This document shows positions 44,975-53,805 of a DNA stretch of 64,000 nt, one piece after another. Position 1 is the first letter of the stretch, and each line of letters starts with the position of its first letter. Where the stretch lies: positions 1,860,001 through 1,924,000 of the forward strand of contig OZ244860.1 in the NCBI GenBank assembly GCA_965221035.1, given 5' to 3'. The notes beneath the pieces were generated by a model. The model ran no database searches. It saw only the letters and a list, made by a program, of their open reading frames with translations, and was not told the origin of the DNA. The DNA comes from UBA6522 sp965221035 (lineage in GTDB: Bacteria > Pseudomonadota > Gammaproteobacteria > Steroidobacterales > Rariloculaceae). Position numbers and translations under genes: made by a program.

Positions 44975-46177
44975 CTAAGGCGACGCCGGTAACCTCGATA
45001 CGCGCCACACCAGCGCCAGCGACAGCAGCGTGCAGACCGCGCCGCTGACCACCACCGTGATCGCCAGCCCGTACTGCTCCGCGATGGCGCCGATGATGAT
45101 GCTGCCGAGAGCCGGCGCGGAAAAGGCCACCGCTGCCCACAGGCTGAGCACCCGGCCGCGCATGGTCTCCGCCACGATGGTCTGGATCCTCGCCTGGGAG
45201 CCCACCCCCACCAGGGTGAGCGAGAAACCGAGGATGGCCACCAGGGCGATGCCCAGCACGTAACTGGATGTCGCGCCGAGCAGGGTCATCAGCACGCCGG
45301 TCGCCACGGTGCCGCCCACCGTGGACCACAACAGCCTGCGGCCGGAACCGATGACGGTCAGGTAGAAGCCGGCCACCACGGCTCCGGCGCCGGAAACCGA
45401 GGTCAGAGTTGCCAGGGTGGTGCTGCCGCCGCCGAACACCACCCCTGCGAACGCCGGCAGCATGACGATGACGGCGCGCCCGAACAGCGCCGAGATCGCC
45501 ACGATGATGAGTTGCTGGCGGATGTCCGCGTGGCGGAGCGTGTAGTGGACGCCGTCCCTGAGTTCGGCGAGGAAGTGGCTCTTCTCGCCCCCGGAGCGGG
45601 ACCTGCGCAGGGTGACCAGCAGCAGCGCCACCAGCATCGCCAGGTACGAGACGGCGTTGATGGCAAAGGCCGAGGCGAGGCCCATGGTGGCGATGGCCAC
45701 ACCGGCGATCGCCGGACCGAGAAACCGCGACACGTTGAAGACGATGGACTGCGCCGCCACGGCCGGTGCCAGCAGGTCGTCAGGCACCAGGCTCGGGATG
45801 AGCGACATCCGCACCGGCTGGAATGCGCTGCTGACGATCCCCAGGCACATGGTGATGGCAAACAGCAGGTAGATGTCGATGGCCTGCATCCATACCAGCA
45901 CGAACAGCAACGACGCCAGCAGGCCGTTGAGCACGTTGGCGGCGAACGCGATCGTCTTGCGGTGCAGACGGTCGGCGAGCACGCCGAACAGCGGACCGAA
46001 GAACATGATCGGCAGGAACTCCGACAGCGCGATGATACCGAGCCAGGTCTCCGACTCTGTCAGCTCCCAGGCCAGCCAGCCGATGGCGACCCGCTGGATC
46101 CACAACCCGTGCAGCGAAAAGGTGCTGCCCACCAGGTAGATGAAGAAATTCCGATTTCTGAGGACGGCGGCGAACAT
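44975..46177 (-). CDS. MFS transporter
   Basis: A 400-residue major facilitator with about 12 hydrophobic segments. The loop 2/3 motif reads GPLFGVLADRLHRKTI. It resembles the enterobactin-exporter (EntS)-like group of MFS proteins (opening FAAVLRNRNFFIYLVGS). ATG at 46177 shares one base with the murU stop (TGATG), so the two are translationally coupled. The substrate is unknown. In gammaproteobacteria murU is normally paired with the kinase gene amgK rather than with a transporter. Confidence 0.88.
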   Translation of the reverse strand: MFAAVLRNRNFFIYLVGSTFSLHGLWIQRVAIGWLAWELTESETWLGIIALSEFLPIMFFGPLFGVLADRLHRKTIAFAANVLNGLLASLLFVLVWMQAIDIYLLFAITMCLGIVSSAFQPVRMSLIPSLVPDDLLAPAVAAQSIVFNVSRFLGPAIAGVAIATMGLASAFAINAVSYLAMLVALLLVTLRRSRSGGEKSHFLAELRDGVHYTLRHADIRQQLIIVAISALFGRAVIVMLPAFAGVVFGGGSTTLATLTSVSGAGAVVAGFYLTVIGSGRRLLWSTVGGTVATGVLMTLLGATSSYVLGIALVAILGFSLTLVGVGSQARIQTIVAETMRGRVLSLWAAVAFSAPALGSIIIGAIAEQYGLAITVVVSGAVCTLLSLALVWRVSRLPASP

Positions 46178-46944
46178 CAGCGGGCCGCGTCCGGGTCGGA
46201 TGAACCCACCAGGGCGCGTGCGTCCGCGAGCCGCTCCGGCGTGCCCACGTCCCGCCACAGGCCCTCGAAGACCTTGCCCAGCAGCGCGCCCCGGCGCGCA
46301 GCGGGGCGCAGCACGTCGCGCAGCGGCCGGACGCCGGGGGGCAGATGGCGGAACAACTCCGGGCCGAGAACGGCGATGCCGGCAAACGTGTGGCGCGGCG
46401 CGGCGGAGCCGGACCTGCCATCGGGCGCCCGCAGGCAGCCCCCGGGCGCCTGCAGCCGGCCCCCGGGCATCCGCAGCCGGCCCTCCGGCGTCAAGACAAA
46501 GTCCCCTTCCGGATGATGGGGCGGGTTGGGCACGAGCACCAGCAAGCCGGACGCGTCCGGGTCGCGTCGCAGCCTGGCGCCGAGCACCTCTGCGTCCGCG
46601 AAATCGAAGTCCGTCACCACATCGGTGCTGACCACCAGGAAGGGATCGTCACCCAGGAGGGGCAGGGCGTGAACGATGCCGCCGGCGGTCTCAAGCGGTG
46701 GCTCCCCCTCCTCGCTGTAGGCCACCGTCTGGCCCCAGCGCGTGGTTTCGCCGATGGCGGACCGGATCTGCCCGCCCCGGTAGGAGAGATTGATGACGAT
46801 GTCGCCGAAGCCGGCCTCGCCGAGACTGCGCAGGTGGCGCCCGATGAGGGTTTCGTCGCCCAGCGAAAGCAGCGGCTTGGGCAAGCCGGAGGTGAGCGGA
46901 CCCATCCGCTCGCCGCGCCCCGCGGCCAGCAGCATCACTTTCAT
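46177..46944 (-). CDS. murU: MurU-like nucleotidyltransferase (N-acetylmuramate-1-phosphate uridylyltransferase)
   Basis: A 255-residue sugar nucleotidyltransferase. The G-x-G-x-R-M signature is present (LAAGRGERMGPLTSGLPKPLL), as are NLSYRGGQI and STDVVTDFDF. MurU makes UDP-N-acetylmuramate from the 1-phosphate in cell-wall recycling. The position, divergent from lptD, matches Pseudomonas, where amgK sits between; amgK is not found here. A 21-bp repeat inserts about three copies of a seven-residue Gly-Arg-Leu-x-x-Pro-Gly unit at residues about 154-174, so this variant is slightly longer than usual. Assignment is by sequence and position. Confidence 0.83.
   Translation of the reverse strand: MKVMLLAAGRGERMGPLTSGLPKPLLSLGDETLIGRHLRSLGEAGFGDIVINLSYRGGQIRSAIGETTRWGQTVAYSEEGEPPLETAGGIVHALPLLGDDPFLVVSTDVVTDFDFADAEVLGARLRRDPDASGLLVLVPNPPHHPEGDFVLTPEGRLRMPGGRLQAPGGCLRAPDGRSGSAAPRHTFAGIAVLGPELFRHLPPGVRPLRDVLRPAARRGALLGKVFEGLWRDVGTPERLADARALVGSSDPDAAR
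46421..46483 (-). repeat. Three 21-bp in-frame repeats in murU
   Basis: Three imperfect 21-bp units (46421-46441, 46442-46462, 46463-46483) encode a seven-residue Gly-x-Leu-x-x-Pro unit. They sit in a surface loop between the nucleotidyltransferase core and the C-terminal part. Confidence 0.8.
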
Positions 46945-47079
46945 GGGCGCCGCCGGGAGGGCGCCTGGCTGCGCAGACCCGTCCCGGCGGGTGCGCCCGG
47001 CACTCGCGGATTACTGTCCAAATCATTGAAGCGATAGAATGAGCACCACATTGTAGCCGCCTTTGCCCCGCTGACACCC

Positions 47080-49308
47080 TTGCAAACCGTTCATTCCACA
47101 CTTGCCGCGGTCGCAGCGGCCGTATCGTTCGCGTACCCAGCAGCCGCGCAGCAGCTCTGTTTTCCGGAGGCGGTGGACGGTCCACTGGTCGACGCCCCGC
47201 CGCCGGTGGCGACGCTTGTCGACGAAGGCGGCGAGCGGTTGACGATCAGCGCCGGGCAGATCAGCCTGTTCGACGACAACCGCGTGGAGTTGGACGGCGA
47301 GGTGGCGTTCCGCTACGGCGGTCGCAGCGTATCCGCGCAGCGCGCCAGTTTCGACCCGCAGACCGGCACCGCACAAGTCAGTGGCACGGTGGCCTACCGC
47401 GACCCCCGGGTCATGATCTACGGTGAAGACGCCGAAGTGGACACCCGCGGCCGGATCATCACCTTCCGTAGCGGAGGATTCGAGTTGCCGCTGCGGGGCG
47501 CCCAGGGCGCGGCCGAATCCATCCGGATACGCGGCGACAACACCATCGGCCTGCGGTCGGTCAACTTCACGACCTGCGTGACCGATCCGCCGGACTGGGA
47601 ACTGCTGGCGCGGGAACTGGAGATGGACATGGACTCGGGCTTCGGCACCGCCCGCGGCTTCCAGCTCCGGTTCAAGGGCGTCCCCGTCCTGGGTTCGCCC
47701 TACGTCACCTTCCCCCTGGACGACCGCCGCAAGAGCGGCGTGCTGACGCCGAGCTTCTCCAACCGCGATCGCACGGGCATGGATGTATCCGTGCCCGTGT
47801 ACCTGAACCTGGCGCCCAACTACGACCTGACCCTGACCAGTCGCTACATGCGCGAACGGGGCTTCCAGGCCGATACCGAGTTCCGCTACCTGCTGCCCGG
47901 CACCGAGGGGCAGGTGCGGTTCGAATACCTGCCGGAGGACCTCAGGCTGGGCTTCACCAGGAGCTACTTCAGCTTCAACAACGACACACGCCTCGGCGAG
48001 TCCTGGCGAATCGCCGCCGACCTCCAGGAAATATCGGATTTCTACTACTTCGAGGACATGCACAACAGCCTGGGCGCGGCCAGCCAGACCCACCTGGACC
48101 GGACAGTTGAAATCAGCTACCACGCGCCGCGCTGGTCGTTCCTTGGCCGGGTTCAGGACGTGCAGACCATCGATCCGTTCATCGGCCCGGAATCCCAGCC
48201 CCACCAGCGTTTGCCGCAGTTCCTGATTTCCGGCAACTGGCGCCGCAACGCGCTGCGGCTGACGTCGCGCAACGAACTGGTCCGGTTCGACCGGCGCACC
48301 GGCGCGGCCGGCTGGCGGCTCGACCTGGACGAGGAACTCAGCCTCGAGCTCAGGCGCCCCGGCATGTTCCTGACCCCCGCCATCGGACTGCGGCAAACCA
48401 GCTACCGGTTGGACGGGGAACGCGTCGCCGACGCCGGGGGCGGCAGCGGCGGCGCGACCGAGTTCTCGCGCACCCTTCCCTCCGCCAGCCTCGACGCAGG
48501 CCTCACGTTCGAGCGCGCTGCGCCCGCCCGCGGCTGGGTGCAGACCATCGAGCCGCGGGCGCTGTACGTCCACGTACCCTTCGAGGAGCAGTCGCACCTG
48601 CCTGTTTTCGACACGGTGGAACCGACCTTCAATTTCGTGCAGCTGTTCCGCAAGTACCGCTACCTGGGCGCCGACCGCATCGCGGATACGGACCGGCTCA
48701 GCGTCGGCGTCACCACCCGCCTGATCGATCTGGCCACCGGCCGCGAGCGGCTAACCGGGACCCTCGGCCAGACCCGCTACCTGAGCCCACAGAGGGTGAC
48801 CCTGCATGGGCAGTCCGCCGCGCTGGGAAGCAGTTCGGACTACATCGCCGAGGTGGTCATGAGCCTGCGACCGTCGTGGCGGCTGGGCATGGACTATCAA
48901 TGGGACACCGAGGCCGCGGAAACCTCGCGCAGTGAGGCGCGGTTCGAATACCGTCCCAGGCAGGACCGCATGCTGGGCTTCGCCTACCGGTTCCAGGAAG
49001 GCGTCCTGGACCAGGGCGACGTGTCGCTGGCATGGCCCATCGGCGGCGCCTGGAAAGTCATCGCCCGGGCCAACTACTCCTTCCTGGACGAGAAACCACT
49101 GGAGCGATTCCTGGGCTGGGAGTATGTGTCCTGCTGCTGGCGGCTGCAGGTGTACGGCCGCGACTACATCAGCCGCCGCACCGGCGAATCGGACCGCTCG
49201 CTGACCGTCCAGTTCCTGCTGAGGGGCTTCACGGACAACGGAAACTCCGCCGAGTCCCTGCTGGAGCGTGGTATTCTTGGCTACCGTCGATTCGACGACC
49301 TGCCGTGA
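47080..49308 (+). CDS. lptD: LPS-assembly protein LptD
   Basis: A 742-residue LptD, close to the family length. A TTG start at 47080 opens a signal peptide (cleavage near AAAQQL). Residues about 45-150 are the periplasmic LptA-like beta-jellyroll (DNRVELDGEVAFRYG), and the rest is the outer-membrane beta-barrel, with PYVTFPLDDRRKSGVLTPSF at its start. Cysteines at 27, about 167 (TTCVTDPP) and the pair 685-686 (VSCCW) match the positions forming the two disulfides in E. coli LptD. LptD with LptE inserts LPS into the outer leaflet. It heads the lptD-surA-pdxA-rsmA-apaH unit; its stop touches the surA start region. Confidence 0.95.
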   Translation: MQTVHSTLAAVAAAVSFAYPAAAQQLCFPEAVDGPLVDAPPPVATLVDEGGERLTISAGQISLFDDNRVELDGEVAFRYGGRSVSAQRASFDPQTGTAQVSGTVAYRDPRVMIYGEDAEVDTRGRIITFRSGGFELPLRGAQGAAESIRIRGDNTIGLRSVNFTTCVTDPPDWELLARELEMDMDSGFGTARGFQLRFKGVPVLGSPYVTFPLDDRRKSGVLTPSFSNRDRTGMDVSVPVYLNLAPNYDLTLTSRYMRERGFQADTEFRYLLPGTEGQVRFEYLPEDLRLGFTRSYFSFNNDTRLGESWRIAADLQEISDFYYFEDMHNSLGAASQTHLDRTVEISYHAPRWSFLGRVQDVQTIDPFIGPESQPHQRLPQFLISGNWRRNALRLTSRNELVRFDRRTGAAGWRLDLDEELSLELRRPGMFLTPAIGLRQTSYRLDGERVADAGGGSGGATEFSRTLPSASLDAGLTFERAAPARGWVQTIEPRALYVHVPFEEQSHLPVFDTVEPTFNFVQLFRKYRYLGADRIADTDRLSVGVTTRLIDLATGRERLTGTLGQTRYLSPQRVTLHGQSAALGSSSDYIAEVVMSLRPSWRLGMDYQWDTEAAETSRSEARFEYRPRQDRMLGFAYRFQEGVLDQGDVSLAWPIGGAWKVIARANYSFLDEKPLERFLGWEYVSCCWRLQVYGRDYISRRTGESDRSLTVQFLLRGFTDNGNSAESLLERGILGYRRFDDLP

Positions 49309-49313
49309 AGCAT

Positions 49314-50798
49314 ATGACCATCGCGACCGGACAAAAAAGCCTGCCGGGCGGACTTGCCGAGACCGCGCCGGTATCGGCCACGCCAGCGTCGGCATCAGCC
49401 GCGTCGGCGTCGGCATCAACTGCGTCAGCATCGGCATCAGCCGCGTCGGCATCGGCCACGCCAGCCCCGACCGTGCTGGCGCTGGGCGCCCTGATCGCGC
49501 TGGCCGTGATGTCGGCGCCGCGGCACGCCGGGGCCCAGACCCGCGAACTGGGAGCGTCCGGCGAATTGCTGGACGGCATCGCCGCGCTGGTGGACGAGGG
49601 CGTCGTGCTGCGCAGCGAGTTCAATCAGCGGGTGGCGACAGTCACCGACAACCTGGTCCGCGCCCAGTCGCAATTGCCCCCCGAGCAGCGCGGCGCCCTG
49701 CCGCCGCTGTCGGTGATCGAGGAGCAGGTGCTGGAGCAGCTCATCCTTGAGCAGATCCAGCTGCAGCGCGCGTCGCGCTTCGGCATCATCATCGGCGACG
49801 AGATGCTCAACCAGGCCATGTCCTCCATCGCCCAGGGCGTCGGCCTGACCCTGGACCAGTTTCCCCAGGCGCTGGCGTCGGAGGGCATCGACTACGCGCA
49901 ATACCGGGAGGAAACCCGCCAGACGCTGGTCCTCGAGCAGCTCAGGCAGCGCGAGGTGGCCGCCTCCATCGTGGTGGCGCCCCGGGACATGGACCTGTGC
50001 CTGGCCCAGTCCACCACCAACGAGTACCTCAACCAGGAGTACAGCACTTCTCACCTGCTGATCGGCATTTCCTCCACGGCGACGCGGGAGGAAATCGACC
50101 AGGCGCGGGACCGCGTGGAAGAAATCCTGCAGCGGCTGGATGCCGGCGAGAGTTTTGCTGAAATGGCGATTACCTATTCGGACGGGCAGTACGCGCTCGA
50201 AGGCGGTTCGCTGGGTTGGCGCCGGGGTATCGAGCTGCCGAGCCTGTTTGCGGACCTGATCCCCAGCATGGAGCCGGGCGACCATTCCCAGCCGATTCAG
50301 AGCGGCAGCGGATTCCACATCGTTCGGCTCAACGACGTGCGCGGCGTTCAGCCGGTCATGCAGGACCAGATGCGCATCCGGCACATCCTGCTGCGGCCCA
50401 CGGAAGTCATGGACGCGCCGGCGGTGCGGCAGCGGCTGACCGGCCTGCGCGACCAGATTCTCGACGGCGGCGACTTTGCCGCCATCGCCCGCAGCGTCTC
50501 CGAGGATACGGTTTCCGCCGCCGACGGCGGCGACCTGGGATGGACGCCACGGGGCGTGTTCGTGCCGGAGTTCGAGCAGGTGATCGACACCCTGGCGATC
50601 GGCGAACTCAGCCAGCCTTTCGAAACCCGCTACGGGTGGCATATCGTCGAGGTCCTGGAGACCCGCACCCACGACACCACCGATGAACTGCGCGAGCAGC
50701 AGTGCGTGGAACAGATTCGGGCCGGCAAGATGGAAGAAGAACAACAGCTCTGGTTGCGCCGCCTCAGAGACGAGGCATTTGTCGACATCAGACTCTAG
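49314..50798 (+). CDS. surA: Periplasmic chaperone/peptidyl-prolyl isomerase SurA
   Basis: A 494-residue SurA. The N-terminal chaperone helices start DGIAALVDEGVVLRSEFNQRV, and two PpiC parvulin domains follow (SHLLIGISS to HIVRLNDVRG, and RIRHILLRPTEV to YGWHIVEVLE). A GTG at 49305 overlapping the lptD stop (GTGA) is an alternative start. Before the hydrophobic signal core (TVLALGALIALAVM) lies an unusual leader of about 55 residues rich in Ala-Ser, produced by a DNA repeat at 49374-49467, so the signal peptide is far from the N-terminus. SurA escorts outer-membrane proteins such as LptD. Confidence 0.93.
   Translation: MTIATGQKSLPGGLAETAPVSATPASASAASASASTASASASAASASATPAPTVLALGALIALAVMSAPRHAGAQTRELGASGELLDGIAALVDEGVVLRSEFNQRVATVTDNLVRAQSQLPPEQRGALPPLSVIEEQVLEQLILEQIQLQRASRFGIIIGDEMLNQAMSSIAQGVGLTLDQFPQALASEGIDYAQYREETRQTLVLEQLRQREVAASIVVAPRDMDLCLAQSTTNEYLNQEYSTSHLLIGISSTATREEIDQARDRVEEILQRLDAGESFAEMAITYSDGQYALEGGSLGWRRGIELPSLFADLIPSMEPGDHSQPIQSGSGFHIVRLNDVRGVQPVMQDQMRIRHILLRPTEVMDAPAVRQRLTGLRDQILDGGDFAAIARSVSEDTVSAADGGDLGWTPRGVFVPEFEQVIDTLAIGELSQPFETRYGWHIVEVLETRTHDTTDELREQQCVEQIRAGKMEEEQQLWLRRLRDEAFVDIRL
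49374..49467 (+). repeat. In-frame 15/21-bp Ala-Ser repeat at the SurA N-terminus
   Basis: Units of 15 and 21 bp starting GCGTCGGC or GCGTCAGC repeat about four times, with TCGGCCACGCCAG at both ends. They encode an Ala-Ser run of about 30 residues ahead of the signal core. No stop or frameshift is introduced. Confidence 0.8.
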
Positions 50799-51873
50799 CG
50801 CCGCAGACACTAGCGCCGCGTCAACGCGCCGGCCGCCGGGGCGACAACCCGGCGCGCAGGCGCTCGATCCCGCCGGGCGGCCGCCCACCCTCGCGGTCAC
50901 CTCCGGAGAACCCGCCGGCATCGGTCCCGACATCTGCGCCATGCTGGCGATGCGGGAGATGGCGCCCAGGCTGATATTCCTTGGCGACCCGGACGTGCTG
51001 GCGGAGCGGGTTCGGGCGCTGGACTTGCCGGTCGCCGTAGAAACGCTGGACGATCCCGCCAAAGCGGGACCGCACCGGCCCGGGGTCATGCAGGTGGCGC
51101 CCGTGGCGGCGGCTGGACCGGTCCGGGCCGGACGCCCGGATCCCGGCAACGCGGGCTACGTGCTCGGCCAACTGGACCGGGGCATACAGCTTTGCGAGGA
51201 TCTGGACCGTTGCGCGCTGGTCACCGCCCCGGTGCAGAAGAGCACCGTCAACGAAGCCGGCATCGCCTTCACCGGCCACACCGAGTGGCTTGCGGAACGC
51301 ACCGGCGCCGAATGTCCGGTGATGATGCTGGCCGCACCGAACCTGCGCGTCGCCCTGGCTACCACCCACCTGCCGCTGAGCGGCGTTCCCGGCGCCATCA
51401 CGGCGGAAGGTCTCGAGGCGGTCATCACCGTCCTGCATGGCGACCTGCGGGCGCGATTCGGTATCGAAACGCCGCGCATACTGGTGCTGGGACTCAATCC
51501 CCACGCGGGCGAAGACGGCGTGCTCGGGCGGGAGGAAATCGAGATCGTGAAACCGCTGCTGCGGTCGCTGGCGGCGCGGGGATGGCCGGTGAGCGGCCCG
51601 GTCCCGGCGGATACCGCGTTCACGCCCCGCCGGCTGCGCGGCTGCGACGCGGTGCTTGCCATGTACCACGACCAGGGACTGCCGGTGATCAAGGCGCTGG
51701 CTTTCGGCGAGACGGTCAACGTGACGCTTGGACTGCCCATCGTGCGCACTTCGGTGGACCACGGCACGGCGCTGGATCTGGCGGGCGGCGGACAGGCCGA
51801 TCCTGCGAGCCTGGTTCGCGCCGCGGAGCTGGCGCTAGAGCTGGTGGGCGGGCCGTGTGGGGCAGCGGGCTGA
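50779..51873 (+). CDS. pdxA: 4-hydroxythreonine-4-phosphate dehydrogenase PdxA
   Basis: A 364-residue PdxA. The core starts LAVTSGEPAGIGPDI, and the metal-site His residues are in TGHTEWLAERTG, ATTHLPLSG and AMYHDQGLPVIK. It oxidises 4-phosphohydroxy-L-threonine in vitamin B6 biosynthesis. No ATG is available; the TTG at 50779 overlaps the surA end by 20 bp and leaves a roughly 30-residue Ser/Pro-rich extension, so the exact start is uncertain. The gene order after surA is as in E. coli and Pseudomonas. Confidence 0.92.
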   Translation: MSTSDSSAADTSAASTRRPPGRQPGAQALDPAGRPPTLAVTSGEPAGIGPDICAMLAMREMAPRLIFLGDPDVLAERVRALDLPVAVETLDDPAKAGPHRPGVMQVAPVAAAGPVRAGRPDPGNAGYVLGQLDRGIQLCEDLDRCALVTAPVQKSTVNEAGIAFTGHTEWLAERTGAECPVMMLAAPNLRVALATTHLPLSGVPGAITAEGLEAVITVLHGDLRARFGIETPRILVLGLNPHAGEDGVLGREEIEIVKPLLRSLAARGWPVSGPVPADTAFTPRRLRGCDAVLAMYHDQGLPVIKALAFGETVNVTLGLPIVRTSVDHGTALDLAGGGQADPASLVRAAELALELVGGPCGAAG

Positions 51874-51943
51874 TGTCCGCACCTCGCGCCGTGCCGGGAT
51901 TCGGGCTGGTGCGGGGCGGCGGGCTGAGTTCGGGACCGCGTTG

Positions 51944-52846
51944 ATGCATCCGCGCCCGCGCAAGAGGCTGGGACAGCATTTTCTCCACGATCCCGCCGTG
52001 GTCGCCAAGCTGGTCGCGGCCATCGCGCCGGCCGCCGATGACCGCATGGTGGAGATCGGCGGCGGCCGGGGCGCGCTGACGCGGCCCTTGCTGGATAGCG
52101 TCCAACGCCTGCACGTGGTGGAAATCGACGCCCGCCTCGCCGAGAAGCTCGAGAACTCGGTTGCGGACCCCAAGCGGATGATCCTGCACCGGGCCGACGC
52201 ACTGAAATTCGACTTCTCGTCGCTGGCGCCTGAGCCAGGGAGCCTGCGGGTGGTCGGAAACCTGCCCTACAACATCTCCACACCCCTGTTGTTCCACCTG
52301 CTTGACCACCGTGAGGCCATTCGGGACATGCACCTGATGCTGCAGCGGGAGGTCGCCGACCGGATCGCGGCCGCCCCGGGGACCAAGGCCTACGGGCGAC
52401 TGACGGTCATGCTGGCGCCGTGGATGGAAGTCCGGACCTGCTTCCAGGTGGGTCCGGGCGCCTTCGCGCCGCCGCCCAAGGTCCGGTCGACCGTACTGCG
52501 CATGGCGCCGCGCGCCTCGCCCCTGTTCGAAATGGAGGACCCGCCACGGTTCGCGAAGCTGGTGGCGCGGGCCTTCTCCATGCGGCGCAAGACCCTGGCC
52601 AGGTCGTTGCGACCATGGTTGGCGCGGCGGGAGATCGAGGCGGCGGGCGTCGACCCGCTGGCGCGCCCTGAGCGGATACCGCCGGAGGGCTTCGAGCGCC
52701 TGGTCCGGGCATGGCGCCATGGGGCGGCGAACGGGGACGGCGCGAGACATCTTGGGGCGGACGCCGTCTCAGGCGCGGACACCGGTCCGGCATCGGAGCT
52801 TCGCTCGGACCGGGCGGTCGGCCCTGGCCCGGAGGCCGGAACATGA
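51944..52846 (+). CDS. rsmA: 16S rRNA dimethyladenosine transferase RsmA
   Basis: A 300-residue RsmA (KsgA). The N-terminus RPRKRLGQHFLHD is diagnostic, then the SAM site VEIGGGRGALT and catalytic NLPYNISTPL. The C-terminal domain ends around residue 265, followed by an extra low-complexity tail of about 35 residues. It dimethylates A1518/A1519 in 16S rRNA helix 45. Its stop overlaps the apaH ATG by four bases. ApaG, usually encoded between rsmA and apaH, is absent. Confidence 0.95.
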   Translation: MHPRPRKRLGQHFLHDPAVVAKLVAAIAPAADDRMVEIGGGRGALTRPLLDSVQRLHVVEIDARLAEKLENSVADPKRMILHRADALKFDFSSLAPEPGSLRVVGNLPYNISTPLLFHLLDHREAIRDMHLMLQREVADRIAAAPGTKAYGRLTVMLAPWMEVRTCFQVGPGAFAPPPKVRSTVLRMAPRASPLFEMEDPPRFAKLVARAFSMRRKTLARSLRPWLARREIEAAGVDPLARPERIPPEGFERLVRAWRHGAANGDGARHLGADAVSGADTGPASELRSDRAVGPGPEAGT

Positions 52847-53805
52847 CGACCTGGGCCATCGGCGACATCCAGGGTTGCAGCGGCGGTTTCGACGCGCTGC
52901 TGGAGGCGATCTGCTTCGACCCGGCGGAGGACCGGCTATGGATTGCCGGCGACCTGGTGAACCGGGGACCGGACTCGCCCGGCGTCCTGCGGAGACTCAT
53001 GGCGCTGGACGACAGGGCGACCATCGTGCTGGGCAACCACGACCTGCATCTGCTGGCGGTGGTCGCCGGCGTTCGACCGCCCCAGGAGGGGGACACCTTC
53101 GACGAATTCCTCGCCGCCCCGGACCGGGATGAGCTGGTTCGCTGGCTGCGGCGCCGGCCTTTGCTGCATTACGATCCCGAGCTTCAGACCGCGCTGGTCC
53201 ACGCCGGCGTGCCGCCGGGCTGGTCGTTGGAGGAGGCCCTGGGGCGAGCCGCTGATGTTTCGGCGCAGCTGGCGGGTCCCGACTGGCTGGATGGACTGCG
53301 AGAGCTGTACGGCGACGAGCCGAGCGCCTGGTCGGCCGGGCTAGGCGCCGCGGACCGGCGCCGCTTCATCATCAACGCATTGACGCGCATGCGTTACGTC
53401 GACGCGGCCGGGCGGCTTGACTTCGAGCACCACGGCACGCCGGGGACCCAGCCGCCCGGTCTGCATCCGTGGTACGAATTGTGCGATGTGGGCGATGTGG
53501 GCGATGTCAGCGATGTCAGCGATGTCAGCGATGTCGGCGATGTCGGCGATGTCGGCGATGTCCACATCGTATTCGGGCACTGGGCGTCGCTGGGTCTGGC
53601 GACCGTTTCCCGGGATTCGTCGGGGAAACGATCCATTTCGCGCGGGCGCGGACTATTGAATTCCTCGGCGCCGGGCCCCCGTTTCACCTGCATCGACACG
53701 GGTTGCGTCTGGGGACGATCGCTGACCGCGCTGCCGTTGGACCGGCCCGGGGAACCGGTGTCGGTTCAGTGCGGCGATTTCAAACGGCCACTTCGGCGCG
53801 AATAG
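52843..53805 (+). CDS. apaH: Bis(5'-nucleosyl)-tetraphosphatase (symmetrical) ApaH with repeat insertion
   Basis: A 320-residue ApaH of the metallophosphoesterase family. Metal-binding motifs are GDIQG, GDLVNRG and LGNHDLHLL. Before the conserved HIVFGHWASLG motif a 9-bp tandem repeat inserts 27 residues (214-240) of Asp-Val-Gly/Ser, making it longer than E. coli ApaH (280). ApaH cleaves Ap4A to ADP and also removes Np4 caps. The insertion lies in a loop beside the active-site His, so effects on activity are possible. The last 26 bp overlap the convergent thyA 3' end. Confidence 0.92.
   Translation: MTTWAIGDIQGCSGGFDALLEAICFDPAEDRLWIAGDLVNRGPDSPGVLRRLMALDDRATIVLGNHDLHLLAVVAGVRPPQEGDTFDEFLAAPDRDELVRWLRRRPLLHYDPELQTALVHAGVPPGWSLEEALGRAADVSAQLAGPDWLDGLRELYGDEPSAWSAGLGAADRRRFIINALTRMRYVDAAGRLDFEHHGTPGTQPPGLHPWYELCDVGDVGDVSDVSDVSDVGDVGDVGDVHIVFGHWASLGLATVSRDSSGKRSISRGRGLLNSSAPGPRFTCIDTGCVWGRSLTALPLDRPGEPVSVQCGDFKRPLRRE
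53482..53562 (+). repeat. Nine 9-bp tandem repeats in apaH
   Basis: Nine consecutive 9-bp units (GGCGATGTG, AGCGATGTC, GGCGATGTC variants) encode a Asp-Val-Gly/Ser run. Blocks of identical units (three AGC, three GGC) indicate recent duplication by slippage or unequal crossing over. Confidence 0.9.

Noticed and set aside
47023..48597. 524-codon minus-strand frame opposite lptD
   Set aside because: Antisense of LptD, whose plus-strand motifs and gene order are unambiguous.
53482..53562. Regular short repeats as a possible CRISPR-like array
   Set aside because: Units are 9 bp, directly tandem with no spacers, and in frame within apaH.
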